Notes under the pieces: generated by a model
Seen by the model: the letters and a program-made list of their open reading frames with translations, nothing else
The model's database searches: none
Told to the model about the DNA's origin: nothing
Shown: piece by piece, positions 19,255 to 29,161 of the stretch
Layout of the letters: each line of letters begins with the position of its first letter
Position numbering within the stretch: the first letter of the stretch is position 1
From: Cereibacter ovatus
Lineage (GTDB): Bacteria > Pseudomonadota > Alphaproteobacteria > Rhodobacterales > Rhodobacteraceae
Assembly: GCF_900207575.1 (NCBI RefSeq)
Contig: NZ_OAOQ01000002.1
Span: 114,587 to 178,586, forward strand
Direction: 5' to 3'
DNA: 64,000 bases
Position numbers and translations under genes: made by a program

Positions 19255-19563
19255 ATGCAAGGTCAGACTATCCGCATCAGGCTGAAAGCCTTCGATTACC
19301 GGGTGCTGGATGCCAGCACCCAGGAAATCGTGAACACCGCCAAGCGGACCGGCGCGCAAGTGCGCGGCCCGATTCCGCTGCCGAACAAGATCGAGAAGTT
19401 CACCGTTCTCCGCGGTCCGCACATCGACAAGAAGTCGCGTGACCAGTGGGAAATCCGGACGCACAAGCGTCTTCTCGACATCGTCGATCCGACCCCGCAG
19501 ACCGTGGACGCGCTGATGAAGCTCGACCTCGCGGCCGGCGTGGACATTCAGATCAAGGTTTGA
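19255..19563 (+). CDS. rpsJ: 30S ribosomal protein S10
   Basis: S10 (NusE) serves both 30S head assembly and antitermination complexes with NusB. The 102-residue product starts [19 protein letters not shown] and contains the conserved [35 protein letters not shown] region. It is the first gene of the S10 operon and follows tuf by 68 bp. Confidence 0.99.
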   Translation: MQGQTIRIRLKAFDYRVLDASTQEIVNTAKRTGAQVRGPIPLPNKIEKFTVLRGPHIDKKSRDQWEIRTHKRLLDIVDPTPQTVDALMKLDLAAGVDIQIKV

Positions 19564-19576
19564 GGGGTCCACGAAG

Positions 19577-20293
19577 ATGCGCTCTGGTGTTATCGCCAAG
19601 AAGCTGGGCATGACCCGGCTGTTCCTTGAGGACGGGAAACAGGTTCCCGTGACCGTCCTTCAACTCGATTCGCTTCAGGTCGTGGCGCAGCGCACGGCCG
19701 AGCGGGATGGCTACACCGCCGTCCAGCTCGGTGCGGGCACCGCCAAGGCCAAGCGGACCTCGGCCGGTATGCGCGGCCACTTCGCGAAAGCGAATGTGGA
19801 GCCCAAGCGCAAGATCGCCGAATTCCGCGTCACGCCGGACTGCCTGATCGACGTCGGTGCCGAGATCACTGCTGACCACTACTTTGCGGGTCAGTTCGTG
19901 GACATCGCCGGCACCTCGATCGGTAAGGGTTTTGCCGGCGCGATGAAGCGGCACAACTTCGGCGGTCTGCGCGCCTCGCACGGCGTGTCGATCAGCCACC
20001 GTTCGCACGGCTCGACCGGCCAGTGCCAGGACCCCGGCAAGGTGTTCAAGGGCAAGAAGATGGCCGGCCACATGGGCGCTGCCCGTGTGACCACGCAGAA
20101 CCTGCAAGTGGTGCGCACCGACAGCGACCGCGGCCTGATCATGGTGAAGGGCGCCGTTCCCGGTTCCAAGGGCGGCTGGGTCACTATCAAGGATGCCGTG
20201 AAGAAGCCGGTGCCGGAACAAGCGATCCGTCCGGCGGCGATCCGCACGGCGGTTCTGGAAACCTCCGTTGGAGGCGAAAGCAATGAAGGCTGA
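19577..20293 (+). CDS. rplC: 50S ribosomal protein L3
   Basis: L3 is an early assembly protein near the peptidyl-transferase centre. The 238-residue product starts [16 protein letters not shown], and the central loop [36 protein letters not shown] matches the family. It is somewhat longer than the E. coli protein, with a short C-terminal extension that overlaps rplD by 11 bp. Confidence 0.99.
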   Translation: MRSGVIAKKLGMTRLFLEDGKQVPVTVLQLDSLQVVAQRTAERDGYTAVQLGAGTAKAKRTSAGMRGHFAKANVEPKRKIAEFRVTPDCLIDVGAEITADHYFAGQFVDIAGTSIGKGFAGAMKRHNFGGLRASHGVSISHRSHGSTGQCQDPGKVFKGKKMAGHMGAARVTTQNLQVVRTDSDRGLIMVKGAVPGSKGGWVTIKDAVKKPVPEQAIRPAAIRTAVLETSVGGESNEG

Positions 20294-20903
20294 AGTCATC
20301 AAGCTGGACGCGAGCCCCGCGGGCTCGATTGAACTCGACGACGCGATCTTCGGCCTTGAGCCGCGCGCCGACATCCTGCACCGCGTCGTGCGCTGGCAGC
20401 GGGCGAAAGCCCAGGCCGGCACCCACTCGGTGCTGGGCAAGTCGGACGTGAGCTACTCGACCAAGAAGATCTATCGCCAGAAGGGCACCGGCGGCGCTCG
20501 CCACGGGTCCAAGAAGGCGCCGATCTTCCGTCACGGTGGCGTCTACAAGGGCCCGACACCGCGCAGCCACGCCCACGACCTGAACAAGAAGTTCCGGGCG
20601 CTGGGGCTGAAGCATGCGCTGTCGTCGAAAGCCACGACCGGCAACCTGATTGTGATCGAGGACATCGCTCTGACCGAAGCCAAGACCGCGCTGCTTGCCA
20701 AGGCGGTCAAGGAGCTTGGCTGGAAGCGTGTTCTGGTGATCGACGGTGCCGAGATCAACGAGAACTTCGCCAAGGCCGCGCGCAACCTGGAAGGCGTCGA
20801 TGTGCTGCCGTCGATCGGGGCGAACGTCTATGACATCCTGAAGCGTGACACGCTGGTGATCACGAAGGCGGGTGTCGAAGCTCTGGAGGCCCGGCTGAAA
20901 TGA
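20283..20903 (+). CDS. rplD: 50S ribosomal protein L4
   Basis: L4 binds domain I of 23S rRNA and lines the exit tunnel; in E. coli it represses the S10 operon. The 206-residue product contains the [22 protein letters not shown] loop that reaches the tunnel. The ATG at 20283 is preferred because GGAGG lies 8 bp upstream inside the end of rplC. Its stop overlaps the rplW start as ATGA. Confidence 0.98.
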   Translation: MKAEVIKLDASPAGSIELDDAIFGLEPRADILHRVVRWQRAKAQAGTHSVLGKSDVSYSTKKIYRQKGTGGARHGSKKAPIFRHGGVYKGPTPRSHAHDLNKKFRALGLKHALSSKATTGNLIVIEDIALTEAKTALLAKAVKELGWKRVLVIDGAEINENFAKAARNLEGVDVLPSIGANVYDILKRDTLVITKAGVEALEARLK

Positions 20904-21196
20904 CCGCGAAACCCGAACATTACGACGTGATCCGCAAGCCGGTGATCACCGAGAAGGCCACCATGACCTCTGAGGCCAATGGTGTTGTCTTCGCGGTGGC
21001 GATGGACGCGACCAAGCCGCAGATCAAGGAAGCGGTGGAATCGATCTTCGGCGTCAAGGTGAAGGCGGTGAACACCACCATCACCAAGGGCAAGACCAAG
21101 AAGTTCAAGGGCCGCCCCGGCGTGCGCTCGGACCGCAAGAAAGCCTATGTGACGCTTGAGGAAGGAAACACCATCGACGTCACGACGGGCCTCTGA
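20900..21196 (+). CDS. rplW: 50S ribosomal protein L23
   Basis: L23 sits at the tunnel exit and docks trigger factor and SRP. The 98-residue product starts [21 protein letters not shown] and has the conserved [28 protein letters not shown] loop. It overlaps rplD by 4 bp. A terminator-like hairpin lies just after it. Confidence 0.99.
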   Translation: MTAKPEHYDVIRKPVITEKATMTSEANGVVFAVAMDATKPQIKEAVESIFGVKVKAVNTTITKGKTKKFKGRPGVRSDRKKAYVTLEEGNTIDVTTGL

Positions 21197-21215
21197 TAGA
21201 AGGCCCACGAATCTT

Positions 21216-21249
21216 GCGGCCCCGGGTTTTCCGGGGCCGCGGATTTTTA
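21216..21249 (+). terminator. Terminator-like hairpin between rplW and rplB
   Basis: A perfect 10-bp stem, GCGGCCCCGG (21216-21225) with CCGGGGCCGC (21231-21240), has a 5-nt loop and is followed by GGATTTTTAT. Found in the middle of the S10 operon, it should cause partial termination or define an mRNA 3' end. Confidence 0.6.
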
Positions 21250-21318
21250 TCATCTGGGGATCTTCGGAGCCCTGTACCGGACCCAACGTGGTCCTTTAGC
21301 TGACGGAAGACAGGAAGC

Positions 21319-22158
21319 ATGGCACTCAAGTCGTACAAACCGACGACGCCTGGCCAGCGTGGGCTGGTTCTGATCGACCGTTCGGAGCTGTGGAAAGGCC
21401 GCCCGGTCAAGACCCTCGTCGAGGGCCTTGTCAAGACCGGCGGACGGAACAACACCGGACGCGTCACGATGTGGCACAAGGGCGGCGGGGCGAAGCGGCT
21501 CTACCGCATCGTCGATTTCAAGCGTCGCAAGTTCGACATGCCGGCCGTGGTCGAGCGGATCGAATACGACCCCAACCGGACCGCGTTCATCGCGCTGGTG
21601 CGCTATGAGGATGGCGAACTGGCCTATATCCTCGCGCCGCAGCGTCTGGCCGTGGGCGACAGCGTGATCGCCGGCGAAAAGACCGACGTCAAGCCGGGCA
21701 ACGCGATGCCGTTCTCGGGGATGCCGATCGGCACGATCGTGCACAACGTTGAACTGAAGCCGGGCAAGGGCGGCCAGCTGGCCCGCGCCGCCGGCACCTA
21801 TGCGCAATTCGTCGGCCGTGACGGCGGCTATGCCCAGATCCGCCTGTCCTCGGGCGAACTGCGGATGGTCCGTCAGGAGTGCATGGCGACCGTTGGCGCG
21901 GTGTCGAACCCCGACAACTCGAACCAGAACTTCGGCAAGGCCGGCCGGATGCGTCACAAGGGCGTTCGCCCGACCGTCCGCGGCGTTGCGATGAACCCGA
22001 TCGACCACCCGCACGGCGGCGGCGAAGGCCGCACCTCGGGCGGCCGTCACCCGGTCACCCCGTGGGGCAAAGGCACCAAGGGCAACCGCACCCGCAAGAG
22101 CAAGGCTTCGGACAAGCTGATTGTCCGCTCGCGTCACGCGAAGAAGAAAGGGCGCTAA
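21319..22158 (+). CDS. rplB: 50S ribosomal protein L2
   Basis: L2 is needed for subunit association and peptidyl-transferase activity. The 279-residue product starts [15 protein letters not shown] and carries the conserved [26 protein letters not shown] segment near the C terminus, which includes the essential histidine region. CAGGAAG precedes the ATG. It follows rplW after 122 bp. Confidence 0.99.
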   Translation: MALKSYKPTTPGQRGLVLIDRSELWKGRPVKTLVEGLVKTGGRNNTGRVTMWHKGGGAKRLYRIVDFKRRKFDMPAVVERIEYDPNRTAFIALVRYEDGELAYILAPQRLAVGDSVIAGEKTDVKPGNAMPFSGMPIGTIVHNVELKPGKGGQLARAAGTYAQFVGRDGGYAQIRLSSGELRMVRQECMATVGAVSNPDNSNQNFGKAGRMRHKGVRPTVRGVAMNPIDHPHGGGEGRTSGGRHPVTPWGKGTKGNRTRKSKASDKLIVRSRHAKKKGR

Positions 22159-22161
22159 ACC

Positions 22162-22440
22162 ATGGCACGTTCTACCTGGAAAGGCCCCTTCGTCGACGGC
22201 TACCTGCTGAAGAAGGCAGAAAAGTCGCGCGAGTCGGGCAAGAACGAAGTGATCAAGATCTGGTCGCGTCGCTCCACCATCCTGCCGCAGTTCGTCGGTC
22301 TGACCTTCGGCGTCTACAACGGCAAGAAACACATCCCGGTCAACGTGACCGAGGAGATGATCGGCCAGAAGTTCGGTGAATATTCGCCGACCCGGACCTA
22401 TTACGGTCACGCCGCCGACAAGAAAGCGAAGAGGAAGTAA
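22162..22440 (+). CDS. rpsS: 30S ribosomal protein S19
   Basis: S19 forms part of the 30S head and contacts S13 and A-site elements. The 92-residue product starts [19 protein letters not shown] and holds the conserved [25 protein letters not shown] segment. It lies 3 bp after rplB and 3 bp before rplV. Confidence 0.99.
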   Translation: MARSTWKGPFVDGYLLKKAEKSRESGKNEVIKIWSRRSTILPQFVGLTFGVYNGKKHIPVNVTEEMIGQKFGEYSPTRTYYGHAADKKAKRK

Positions 22441-22443
22441 TCC

Positions 22444-22824
22444 ATGGGCAAGGAAAAGAACCCGCGCCGCGTGGGCGAAAACGAGGCTTTCGCGAAGGCG
22501 AAGATGCTGCGCACCTCGCCGCAGAAGCTCAACCTCGTCGCCGCGCTGATCCGCGGCAAGAAGGTGGACAAGGCGATCGCCGACCTGACCTTCTCGAAGA
22601 AGCGCATCAGCCAGGACGTGCTGAAGTGCCTTCAGTCGGCCATCGCCAACGCCGAGAACAACCACGGCTTGGACGTGGACGAACTCGTGGTGACCGAAGC
22701 CTATTGCGGCAAGAACCTCGTGATGAAGCGCGGCCGTCCGCGCGCCCGCGGCCGGTTCGGCAAGATCATGAAACCGTTCAGCGAGCTCACGATCAAGGTG
22801 AAGCAAGTCGGGGAGACTGCGTAA
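22444..22824 (+). CDS. rplV: 50S ribosomal protein L22
   Basis: L22 spans the exit tunnel with its long beta-hairpin. The 126-residue product includes [23 protein letters not shown] and the hairpin region [20 protein letters not shown]. Its stop overlaps the rpsC start by one base (TAATG), which implies coupled translation. Confidence 0.99.
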   Translation: MGKEKNPRRVGENEAFAKAKMLRTSPQKLNLVAALIRGKKVDKAIADLTFSKKRISQDVLKCLQSAIANAENNHGLDVDELVVTEAYCGKNLVMKRGRPRARGRFGKIMKPFSELTIKVKQVGETA

Positions 22825-23540
22825 TGGGTCAGAAGGTCAATCCGATCGGCATGCGCCTTCAGGTCAACCGCACCTGGGACAGCCGCTGGTTCGCCGAGTC
22901 GAAAGACTATGGCAACCTGCTGCTGGAAGACCTCAAGATGCGCGAGTTCATCCACGACTACGCCAAGCAGGCCGGCGTGTCGAAGGTGATCATCGAGCGT
23001 CCGCACAAGAAGTGCCGCGTGACGATCCACACCGCCCGTCCGGGCGTGATCATCGGCAAGAAGGGTGCGGACATCGAGACGCTGCGCAAGAAGCTGGCGG
23101 CCTTCACCAAGTCCGAGCTTCACCTGAACATCGTCGAGATCCGCAAGCCGGAACTGGACGCGCAACTGGTGGCCGAGTCGATCGCCCAGCAGATGGAGCG
23201 TCGGGTGTCCTTCCGTCGTGCGATGAAGCGCGGCGTGCAGAACGCCATGCGCATCGGTGCGCTCGGGATCCGGGTCAACGTCGCGGGCCGTCTCGGCGGC
23301 GCCGAGATCGCGCGGACCGAATGGTATCGTGAAGGTCGCGTGCCGCTGCACACGTTGCGCGCCGACATCGATTACGCGACCTCGGAAGCCACGACCCCTT
23401 ACGGGATCATCGGGGTGAAGGTCTGGATCTTCAAGGGTGAGATCCTGGAGCACGATCCGCAGGCGCATGATCGCCGGCATTCGGAAGCCCAGGAAGGCGC
23501 CGCGCCGCGGCCGCCGCGCCGCGACCGCGAACGCGCGTAA
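22824..23540 (+). CDS. rpsC: 30S ribosomal protein S3
   Basis: S3 contributes to the mRNA entry channel and helicase function. The 238-residue product starts [22 protein letters not shown] and contains the KH-domain [12 protein letters not shown] loop near residue 75. The C terminus is extended and rich in Arg and Pro, as in other alphaproteobacteria. The ATG at 22824 overlaps the rplV stop. Confidence 0.99.
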   Translation: MGQKVNPIGMRLQVNRTWDSRWFAESKDYGNLLLEDLKMREFIHDYAKQAGVSKVIIERPHKKCRVTIHTARPGVIIGKKGADIETLRKKLAAFTKSELHLNIVEIRKPELDAQLVAESIAQQMERRVSFRRAMKRGVQNAMRIGALGIRVNVAGRLGGAEIARTEWYREGRVPLHTLRADIDYATSEATTPYGIIGVKVWIFKGEILEHDPQAHDRRHSEAQEGAAPRPPRRDRERA

Positions 23541-23552
23541 GGGAGCAATAAG

Positions 23553-23966
23553 ATGCTGCAACCGAAACGGACCAAGTTCCGCAAACAGCACAAGGGCCGC
23601 ATCCACGGCGAAGCGAAGGGCGGCTTTCTGCTGAACTTCGGCAGCTTCGGCCTGAAAGCCACCGAGCCCGAGCGCGTCACCGCGCGGCAGATCGAAGCGG
23701 CCCGCCGCGCGATCACCCGCCACATGAAGCGTCAGGGCCGGGTCTGGATTCGCGTGTTCCCGGATACCCCGGTCACGTCGAAGCCGACCGAGGTTCGGAT
23801 GGGTAAAGGCAAGGGGTCGGTCGACTTCTGGGCCGCCAAGGTGAAACCGGGCCGGATCATGTTCGAGATCGACGGCGTGTCCGAGATCATCGCCCGCGAG
23901 GCCCTGCGCCTTGGCGCGATGAAGCTGCCGGTCACCACCCGGGTCGTGGCGCGCGAAGACTGGTAA
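23553..23966 (+). CDS. rplP: 50S ribosomal protein L16
   Basis: L16 organises the A-site region of the large subunit. The 137-residue product starts [24 protein letters not shown] and contains the conserved [29 protein letters not shown] segment. GGGAGCAATAAG precedes the ATG. A strong terminator follows, which is unusual because rpmC normally comes next without a break. Confidence 0.99.
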   Translation: MLQPKRTKFRKQHKGRIHGEAKGGFLLNFGSFGLKATEPERVTARQIEAARRAITRHMKRQGRVWIRVFPDTPVTSKPTEVRMGKGKGSVDFWAAKVKPGRIMFEIDGVSEIIAREALRLGAMKLPVTTRVVAREDW

Positions 23967-23988
23967 GCGCCGCGCCGCGCACGAATCG

Positions 23989-24021
23989 GGCCCCCGTCGC
24001 AACCGCGGCGGGGGCCTTTTT
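23989..24021 (+). terminator. Strong terminator after rplP
   Basis: A 12-bp stem with one G-T wobble (23989-24000 with 24005-24016) carries a 4-nt AACC loop and five T residues at 24017-24021. It would end transcription of rpsJ-rplP before rpmC. Confidence 0.8.
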
Positions 24022-24051
24022 CTGCCGCGGGACCGGGACGCGATTCAGTGC

Positions 24052-24080
24052 TTGCTTCCGGGGACGTCCTCCTGTAGCAG
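24052..24080 (+). promoter_or_regulatory. Candidate promoter of the rpmC-rpmD unit
   Basis: TTGCTT (24052-24057), 17 bp, TAGCAG (24075-24080), directly after the rplP terminator. This is where a new promoter would be needed to transcribe rpmC onwards. The leader would be about 110 nt. Confidence 0.5.
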
Positions 24081-24198
24081 GCTGCATCCTGCGGATTCCT
24101 GGCGACCGGATTCGTGGATTTGTCATTGATCCACCAGACTCAAGGTGACCCTGCATCAAGGTCAGGGGCCCTCTGGTGATTGAGAAAGGAACGAGGCG

Positions 24199-24405
24199 AT
24201 GACCACCGCCCAGGAACTTCGGTCCAAGACGCCGGACCAGTTGCGCGACCAGCTTGTCGCGCTGAAGAAAGAAGCCTTCAACCTGCGCTTCCAGCAGGCG
24301 ACCGGCCAGCTCGAGAACACCGCCCGCATGCGTGTCGTCCGTCGCGACGTTGCCCGCATCAAGACGGTCCTGAACCAGATGGCCGCTTCGGCCGCGGCGA
24401 ACTGA
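24199..24405 (+). CDS. rpmC: 50S ribosomal protein L29
   Basis: L29 lies beside L23 at the tunnel exit. The 68-residue product, [20 protein letters not shown] onward, has the two-helix [24 protein letters not shown] pattern. AAAGGAACGAGG precedes the ATG. It starts a transcription block that is separated from rplP by a terminator and about 230 bp. Confidence 0.98.
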   Translation: MTTAQELRSKTPDQLRDQLVALKKEAFNLRFQQATGQLENTARMRVVRRDVARIKTVLNQMAASAAAN

Positions 24406-24419
24406 GAGGAGCTCGAGCC

Positions 24420-24662
24420 ATGCCCAAACGCATCCTGCAAGGCACCGTGACCAGCGACAAGAACGAACAAACCGTGACGGTTCTGGTCGAGCGTCGCTTC
24501 AAGCACCCGCTGCTGCAAAAGACGGTTCGCCAGTCGAAGAAATACCGGGCCCATGACCCGCTTAACCAATTCAAGGTCGGCGATGTGATCCGCATCGAGG
24601 AATGCGCGCCGATTTCGAAGACCAAGCGCTGGAGGGTCGTGACCGAAGCCGTCTCGGCCTGA
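24420..24662 (+). CDS. rpsQ: 30S ribosomal protein S17
   Basis: S17 is an OB-fold protein needed early in 30S assembly. The 80-residue product starts [31 protein letters not shown], matching the family, and ends with the [18 protein letters not shown] signature. The ATG at 24420 is preferred because GAGAGGAG precedes it. Confidence 0.98.
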   Translation: MPKRILQGTVTSDKNEQTVTVLVERRFKHPLLQKTVRQSKKYRAHDPLNQFKVGDVIRIEECAPISKTKRWRVVTEAVSA

Positions 24663-24734
24663 AGTCCGTCCGTCCTGCAACGAAACCCTGGGGCCGCGGG
24701 ATAGAAGCGGTCCCCAAAGGTCGGGAGTAACCAA

Positions 24735-25103
24735 ATGATCCAGATGCAGACCAATCTGGATGTCGCTGACAACTCTGGCGCCCGCCGAGTTCAGTGCATC
24801 AAGGTTCTGGGTGGTTCCCACCGCCGCTACGCCAGCGTCGGCGACATCATCGTGGTGTCGGTCAAGGAAGCCATCCCGCGCGGTCGCGTGAAGAAGGGCG
24901 ACGTCCGCAAGGCCGTTGTCGTTCGCACCGCCAAAGAAGTCCGTCGTGAAGACGGCACCACCATCCGTTTCGACCGCAATGCCGCCGTCATCCTGAACAA
25001 CCAGGGCGAACCCGTCGGCACCCGTATCTTCGGGCCGGTCGTGCGCGAGCTGCGTGCCAAGAACTTCATGAAAATCATCTCGCTGGCTCCGGAGGTGCTC
25101 TGA
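24735..25103 (+). CDS. rplN: 50S ribosomal protein L14
   Basis: L14 forms intersubunit bridges with helix 44 of the 30S. The 122-residue product starts [28 protein letters not shown] and ends with [20 protein letters not shown] 72-bp leader contains an imperfect GC hairpin (24690-24715). Its stop overlaps rplX by one base (TGATG). Confidence 0.99.
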   Translation: MIQMQTNLDVADNSGARRVQCIKVLGGSHRRYASVGDIIVVSVKEAIPRGRVKKGDVRKAVVVRTAKEVRREDGTTIRFDRNAAVILNNQGEPVGTRIFGPVVRELRAKNFMKIISLAPEVL

Positions 25104-25408
25104 TGGCCGCCAAGCTGAAGAAGGGCGACAAGGTCGTCGTGCTCGCCGGCAAGGACAAGGGCAAGCAGGGTGAAATCACCACCGTCATGCCGAAGGCCAA
25201 CAAGGCCGTCGTCGAGGGCGTGAACCTTGCCATCCGCCACACCAAGCAGACCCCGACCTCGCAGGGCGGCCGGATCGCCAAGGCGATGCCGATCGACCTG
25301 TCGAACCTCGCGCTGATCGACGCCAACGGTAAGGCGACCCGCGTCGGCTTCCGCATGGAAGGCGAGCAGAAGGTCCGCTATGCCAAGACCACGGGGGACG
25401 TCATCTGA
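25103..25408 (+). CDS. rplX: 50S ribosomal protein L24
   Basis: L24 initiates 50S assembly and lies near the tunnel exit. The 101-residue product begins [25 protein letters not shown], the KOW motif. It overlaps its neighbours on both sides by one base, so translation of rplN, rplX and rplE is probably coupled. Confidence 0.99.
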   Translation: MAAKLKKGDKVVVLAGKDKGKQGEITTVMPKANKAVVEGVNLAIRHTKQTPTSQGGRIAKAMPIDLSNLALIDANGKATRVGFRMEGEQKVRYAKTTGDVI

Positions 25409-25968
25409 TGCTCGACCAGACCAACTACACCCCGCGGCTGAAAGCGGCTTATGTGTCCACGGTTCGTGCGGCGCTGAAAGAGCAGTTCGGCTACAAGAAC
25501 GACATGCAGATCCCGCGTCTGGACAAGATCGTCCTGAACATGGGCGTCGGCGAGGCGGTCAAGGACACCAAGAAAGTCAAGACCGCTGCGGAAGAACTGT
25601 CGCTGATCGCCGGCCAGAAGGCCGTCGTGACCCACGCCAAGAAGTCGATCGCCGGCTTCCGCGTCCGCGAACAGATGCCGCTGGGCTGCAAGGTCACGCT
25701 GCGCGGCGACCGGATGTATGAATTCCTCGACCGTCTGATCACGATCGCGCTGCCGCGCGTCCGCGACTTCCGCGGCGTCAAGGGCAACTCGTTCGATGGC
25801 CGCGGCAACTACGCGATGGGCCTGAAAGAGCAGTTCGTGTTCCCCGAGATCAACTTCGACAAGGTCGACGAGGTTCTCGGCATGGACATCATCATCTGCA
25901 CCACCGCGAAGACCGACGCGGAAGCGAAGGCGCTGTTGAAGCAGTTCAACATGCCGTTCATCAGCTGA
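25408..25968 (+). CDS. rplE: 50S ribosomal protein L5
   Basis: L5 binds 5S rRNA and contacts P-site tRNA and S13. The 186-residue product contains the conserved [16 protein letters not shown] and [21 protein letters not shown] segments. It overlaps rplX by one base and precedes rpsN. Confidence 0.99.
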   Translation: MLDQTNYTPRLKAAYVSTVRAALKEQFGYKNDMQIPRLDKIVLNMGVGEAVKDTKKVKTAAEELSLIAGQKAVVTHAKKSIAGFRVREQMPLGCKVTLRGDRMYEFLDRLITIALPRVRDFRGVKGNSFDGRGNYAMGLKEQFVFPEINFDKVDEVLGMDIIICTTAKTDAEAKALLKQFNMPFIS

Positions 25969-25985
25969 TCGCGGGAGAGAGAGAT

Positions 25986-26291
25986 ATGGCGAAAAAATCC
26001 ATGATCGAACGCGAGATCAAGCGCGCGAAGATGGTGCAGAAGTTTGCTGCCAAGCGCGCCTCGCTGAAAGAGATCACCACCAACGCGGACCTGCCGATGG
26101 AGCAGCGCTTCAAGGCGCAGCTGAAACTGGCCGGCCTGCCCCGCAACTCGTCGGCCACGCGGATTCATAACCGCTGCCAGCTGACGGGCCGCCCGCATGC
26201 GTTCTACCGCAAGCTGAAACTCTCGCGGATCATGCTGCGTGAACTGGCCTCGTTCGGTCAGATCCCCGGCATGGTGAAGTCGAGCTGGTAA
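25986..26291 (+). CDS. rpsN: 30S ribosomal protein S14 (zinc-independent type)
   Basis: S14 supports assembly of the 30S head. The 101-residue product is the long form and lacks the two CxxC pairs of the zinc-binding short form. The conserved [19 protein letters not shown] region is present. GGGAGAGAGA precedes the ATG. Confidence 0.98.
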   Translation: MAKKSMIEREIKRAKMVQKFAAKRASLKEITTNADLPMEQRFKAQLKLAGLPRNSSATRIHNRCQLTGRPHAFYRKLKLSRIMLRELASFGQIPGMVKSSW

Positions 26292-26303
26292 GGAGATCGG
26301 GAT

Positions 26304-26702
26304 ATGTCGATGAACGATCCGCTCGGCGATATGCTGACCCGCATCCGCAACGCGCAACTGCGCGGCAAGTCCACCGTCTCGACGCCGGCTTCGAAGCTGC
26401 GCGCCTGGGTGCTGGATGTTCTGTCTGCCGAAGGCTACATCCGCGGCTACGAGAAGAAGGAAACCGAGAACGGCCAGGGCGAACTGGTCATCTCGCTGAA
26501 ATACTTCGAGGGCACTCCGGTCATTCGCGAACTCAAGCGCGTGTCCAAGCCCGGCCGCCGCGTCTACATGGCGACCAAGGATCTGCCCAGCGTCCGTAAC
26601 GGCCTGGGTGTGTCCATCATCTCCACGCCGAAAGGCGTCATGTCCGATGCAAGTGCTCGCTCTGCCAATGTTGGCGGCGAAGTGCTTTGCACCGTGTTCT
26701 GA
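26304..26702 (+). CDS. rpsH: 30S ribosomal protein S8
   Basis: S8 is a primary 16S rRNA binder and, in E. coli, the repressor of the spc operon. The 132-residue product starts [22 protein letters not shown] and ends with the conserved [30 protein letters not shown] precedes the ATG. Confidence 0.99.
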   Translation: MSMNDPLGDMLTRIRNAQLRGKSTVSTPASKLRAWVLDVLSAEGYIRGYEKKETENGQGELVISLKYFEGTPVIRELKRVSKPGRRVYMATKDLPSVRNGLGVSIISTPKGVMSDASARSANVGGEVLCTVF

Positions 26703-26712
26703 GGAGGGTCAA

Positions 26713-27246
26713 ATGTCTCGTATTGGCAAGAAACCCGTTCCGCTGCCGCAAGGTGTGACGGCCTCGGTCTCGGGTCAGTCGATCGAAGTGAAGGGCCCGA
26801 AAGGCACCCGCAACTTCCACGCGACCGACGATGTGACGATTGCCCTCGAAGAGGGTCAGGTCCGTGTGACGCCGCGCGGCACTTCGAAGCGCGCGCGTCA
26901 GCAGTGGGGCCTGGTCCGGTCTCAGGTCGAGAATCTGGTGATCGGTGTGACCACTGGCTTCAAGAAAGAGCTGGAAATCAGCGGCGTGGGTTACCGCGCG
27001 GCGATGGCCGGCAACGTCCTGAAGCTGTCGCTCGGCTACAGCCACGACGTCAACTTCGAGGTTCCGGCCGGCGTCACCGTCGCCACCCCGAAGCAGACCG
27101 AGATCACGATCGAGGGCATCGATCAGCAACTCGTCGGTCAGGTTGCGGCGAACATCCGCGATTGGCGTCGTCCCGAGCCCTACAAGGGTAAGGGCATCCG
27201 CTACAAGGACGAGTTCATCTTCCGCAAGGAAGGCAAGAAGAAGTAA
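26713..27246 (+). CDS. rplF: 50S ribosomal protein L6
   Basis: L6 lies near the sarcin-ricin loop. The 177-residue product starts [21 protein letters not shown] and includes the [25 protein letters not shown] terminus. The ATG at 26713 is preferred because GAGGAGGGTC precedes it and the N terminus is canonical. Confidence 0.99.
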   Translation: MSRIGKKPVPLPQGVTASVSGQSIEVKGPKGTRNFHATDDVTIALEEGQVRVTPRGTSKRARQQWGLVRSQVENLVIGVTTGFKKELEISGVGYRAAMAGNVLKLSLGYSHDVNFEVPAGVTVATPKQTEITIEGIDQQLVGQVAANIRDWRRPEPYKGKGIRYKDEFIFRKEGKKK

Positions 27247-27257
27247 GGGGCGCGACA

Positions 27258-27617
27258 ATGGCGAACACGAAAAGAGAGCTGTTCCTCAAGCGCCGCCTGC
27301 GCGTCCGGAACAAACTGAAGGCCTCGGCGAACGGGCGGCTTCGGCTGTCTGTCCATCGCTCGAGCAAGAACATCAGCGCACAGCTGATCGACGACGCGAA
27401 CGGCGTGACGCTGGCCGCGGCCTCGACCCTGGAAAAGGATCTGGGCTTCGTCGGCAAGAACAACGTCGAGGCGTCGGCGGCCATCGGCCGTGCGATCGCC
27501 GAGCGGGCGAAGGCAGCCGGGATCGAAGAATGCTACTTCGACCGCGGCGGTTTCCTCTTTCACGGGAAGATCAAGGCTTTGGCCGATGCTGCCCGTGAAG
27601 GCGGCCTGAAGTTCTGA
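27258..27617 (+). CDS. rplR: 50S ribosomal protein L18
   Basis: L18 binds 5S rRNA together with L5. The 119-residue product contains [29 protein letters not shown] and the [24 protein letters not shown] terminus typical of the family. It lies 11 bp after rplF. Confidence 0.98.
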   Translation: MANTKRELFLKRRLRVRNKLKASANGRLRLSVHRSSKNISAQLIDDANGVTLAAASTLEKDLGFVGKNNVEASAAIGRAIAERAKAAGIEECYFDRGGFLFHGKIKALADAAREGGLKF

Positions 27618-27628
27618 GGAGTAAGACG

Positions 27629-28195
27629 ATGGCAGAGAGAGAGAACCGCCGGGAACGTCGCGACGACCGTGCGCCGCGCGACGAGAACCCGGAATTCGCC
27701 GATCGTCTGGTGGCGATCAACCGCGTGTCCAAGACCGTGAAGGGCGGCAAACGCTTCGGCTTTGCGGCGCTCGTGGTGGTGGGCGACCAGCGCGGTCGCG
27801 TCGGCTTCGGCAAGGGCAAGGCCAAGGAAGTGCCGGAAGCCATCCGCAAGGCGACCGAGCAGGCCAAGCGCCAGATGATCCGCGTTGCGCTGCGCGACGG
27901 CCGCACGCTGCACCATGACCAGGAAGGCCGCCATGGCGCCGGCAAGGTCGTGATGCGCGCTGCCGTCCCCGGCACCGGCATCATCGCGGGCGGCCCGATG
28001 CGCGCCGTGTTCGAGATGCTTGGCATCCAGGACGTGGTGGCGAAATCGCTGGGCTCGCAGAACCCCTACAACATGATCCGCGCCACGATGGATGGTCTGA
28101 AGCGGGAATCGAGCCCCCGGCAAGTCGCGCAGCGTCGCGGCAAGAAGGTGGCCGACATCCTGAAGAAGCCTGAAGCCGAAGTGGCGGAAGCGTAA
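27629..28195 (+). CDS. rpsE: 30S ribosomal protein S5
   Basis: S5 affects decoding accuracy and the mRNA entry site. The 188-residue product contains VNRVSK-like and [17 protein letters not shown] segments and the [20 protein letters not shown] loop in the double-stranded-RNA-binding fold. The N terminus is extended and Arg/Glu-rich. It lies between rplR and rpmD. Confidence 0.98.
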   Translation: MAERENRRERRDDRAPRDENPEFADRLVAINRVSKTVKGGKRFGFAALVVVGDQRGRVGFGKGKAKEVPEAIRKATEQAKRQMIRVALRDGRTLHHDQEGRHGAGKVVMRAAVPGTGIIAGGPMRAVFEMLGIQDVVAKSLGSQNPYNMIRATMDGLKRESSPRQVAQRRGKKVADILKKPEAEVAEA

Positions 28196-28207
28196 GGAGT
28201 CCGCAGC

Positions 28208-28396
28208 ATGGCGAAAACGATCATCGTGAAGCAGGTCCGGTCGGCGGCGCGCCGCCCGGCCGTGCAGACCGCGGTCCTGAAGGGACTCGGGCTGAACAAG
28301 ATGAACCGGACCCGGGAACTGGAAGACACGCCGTCGATCCGCGGCATGGTGGCCAAGATCCCGCATCTGGTTCAGATCATCGAAGAGCGCGGCTAA
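28208..28396 (+). CDS. rpmD: 50S ribosomal protein L30
   Basis: A small 62-residue large-subunit protein. [20 protein letters not shown] and the [30 protein letters not shown] segment match the family. GTAAGGAG precedes the ATG. A 183-bp spacer with a candidate promoter separates it from rplO. Confidence 0.97.
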   Translation: MAKTIIVKQVRSAARRPAVQTAVLKGLGLNKMNRTRELEDTPSIRGMVAKIPHLVQIIEERG

Positions 28397-28429
28397 GGCC
28401 GGGCTTTGACGATCAGGGGGCGCGCGGGC

Positions 28430-28458
28430 TTGCACCGGGCGCCCTTTCCACATAACAG
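28430..28458 (+). promoter_or_regulatory. Candidate rplO-secY-adk promoter
   Basis: TTGCAC (28430-28435), 17 bp, TAACAG (28453-28458), in the 183-bp spacer after rpmD. The -10 resembles that proposed for rpmC (TAGCAG). This is a sequence match only. Confidence 0.4.
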
Positions 28459-28579
28459 GCGCACGGATGGGTGACTCTTTGCGCCGATCCGGGGGGGCAT
28501 GTCCCCTTGCCATGAACAAGAAACGCCGTGTTCCCTTCTTCCGTCGCTGGCGGAGGGATTCCGGTCAGGAGATAGCGAC

Positions 28580-29062
28580 ATGAAACTGAACGAACTTCGC
28601 GACAACGAAGGCGCAGCCCGCAAGAAAAAGCGCGTGGCGCGCGGCCCGGGTTCGGGCAAGGGCAAGACTGCCGGCCGTGGTATCAAGGGCCAGAAATCGC
28701 GTTCGGGCGTGGCTCTGGGTGGTTATGAAGGCGGCCAGATGCCGCTTTATCGGCGTCTGCCGAAGCGCGGCTTCTCGAAGCCCAACCGCAAGGAATATGC
28801 GGTCGTCAACCTGGGCCTGATCCAGAAGTTCGTCGACGCCGGCAAGCTGGACGCCAGCCAGCCGATCGACGAAAACGCGATCGTCGCGGCGGGTGTGACC
28901 TCGCACAAGCGTGACGGCATCCGCGTGCTGGCCAAGGGTGAGATCACCGCGAAGCTGACCCTGACCGTTGCCGGCGCCTCGAAGGCGGCGGTGGAAGCCA
29001 TCGAGAAGGCCGGCGGATCGATCACGCTGACCGCTCCGGTCGCGGCGGACAGCGCAGAATAA
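28580..29062 (+). CDS. rplO: 50S ribosomal protein L15
   Basis: L15 is a late-assembly large-subunit protein. The 160-residue product starts [43 protein letters not shown], the basic Gly-rich family N terminus. The ATG at 28580 is chosen over an upstream in-frame start because CAGGAGATAG precedes it. It is followed by secY. Confidence 0.98.
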   Translation: MKLNELRDNEGAARKKKRVARGPGSGKGKTAGRGIKGQKSRSGVALGGYEGGQMPLYRRLPKRGFSKPNRKEYAVVNLGLIQKFVDAGKLDASQPIDENAIVAAGVTSHKRDGIRVLAKGEITAKLTLTVAGASKAAVEAIEKAGGSITLTAPVAADSAE

Positions 29063-29109
29063 GGTTGTGGCGGCGCCTTCGGGCGCATACATCACCTGCG
29101 AGTTTTCCC

Positions 29110-29142
29110 GCGCCGCCGACCCGGAGAACGGATCGGCGGCGC
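29110..29142 (+). promoter_or_regulatory. Long hairpin before secY
   Basis: GCGCCGCCGA (29110-29119) pairs perfectly with TCGGCGGCGC (29133-29142) around a 13-nt loop, ending 19 bp before the secY ATG. There is no T tract. It may influence secY translation or mRNA processing. Confidence 0.45.
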
Positions 29143-29161
29143 CGTCATGAGAGAGACCGGC

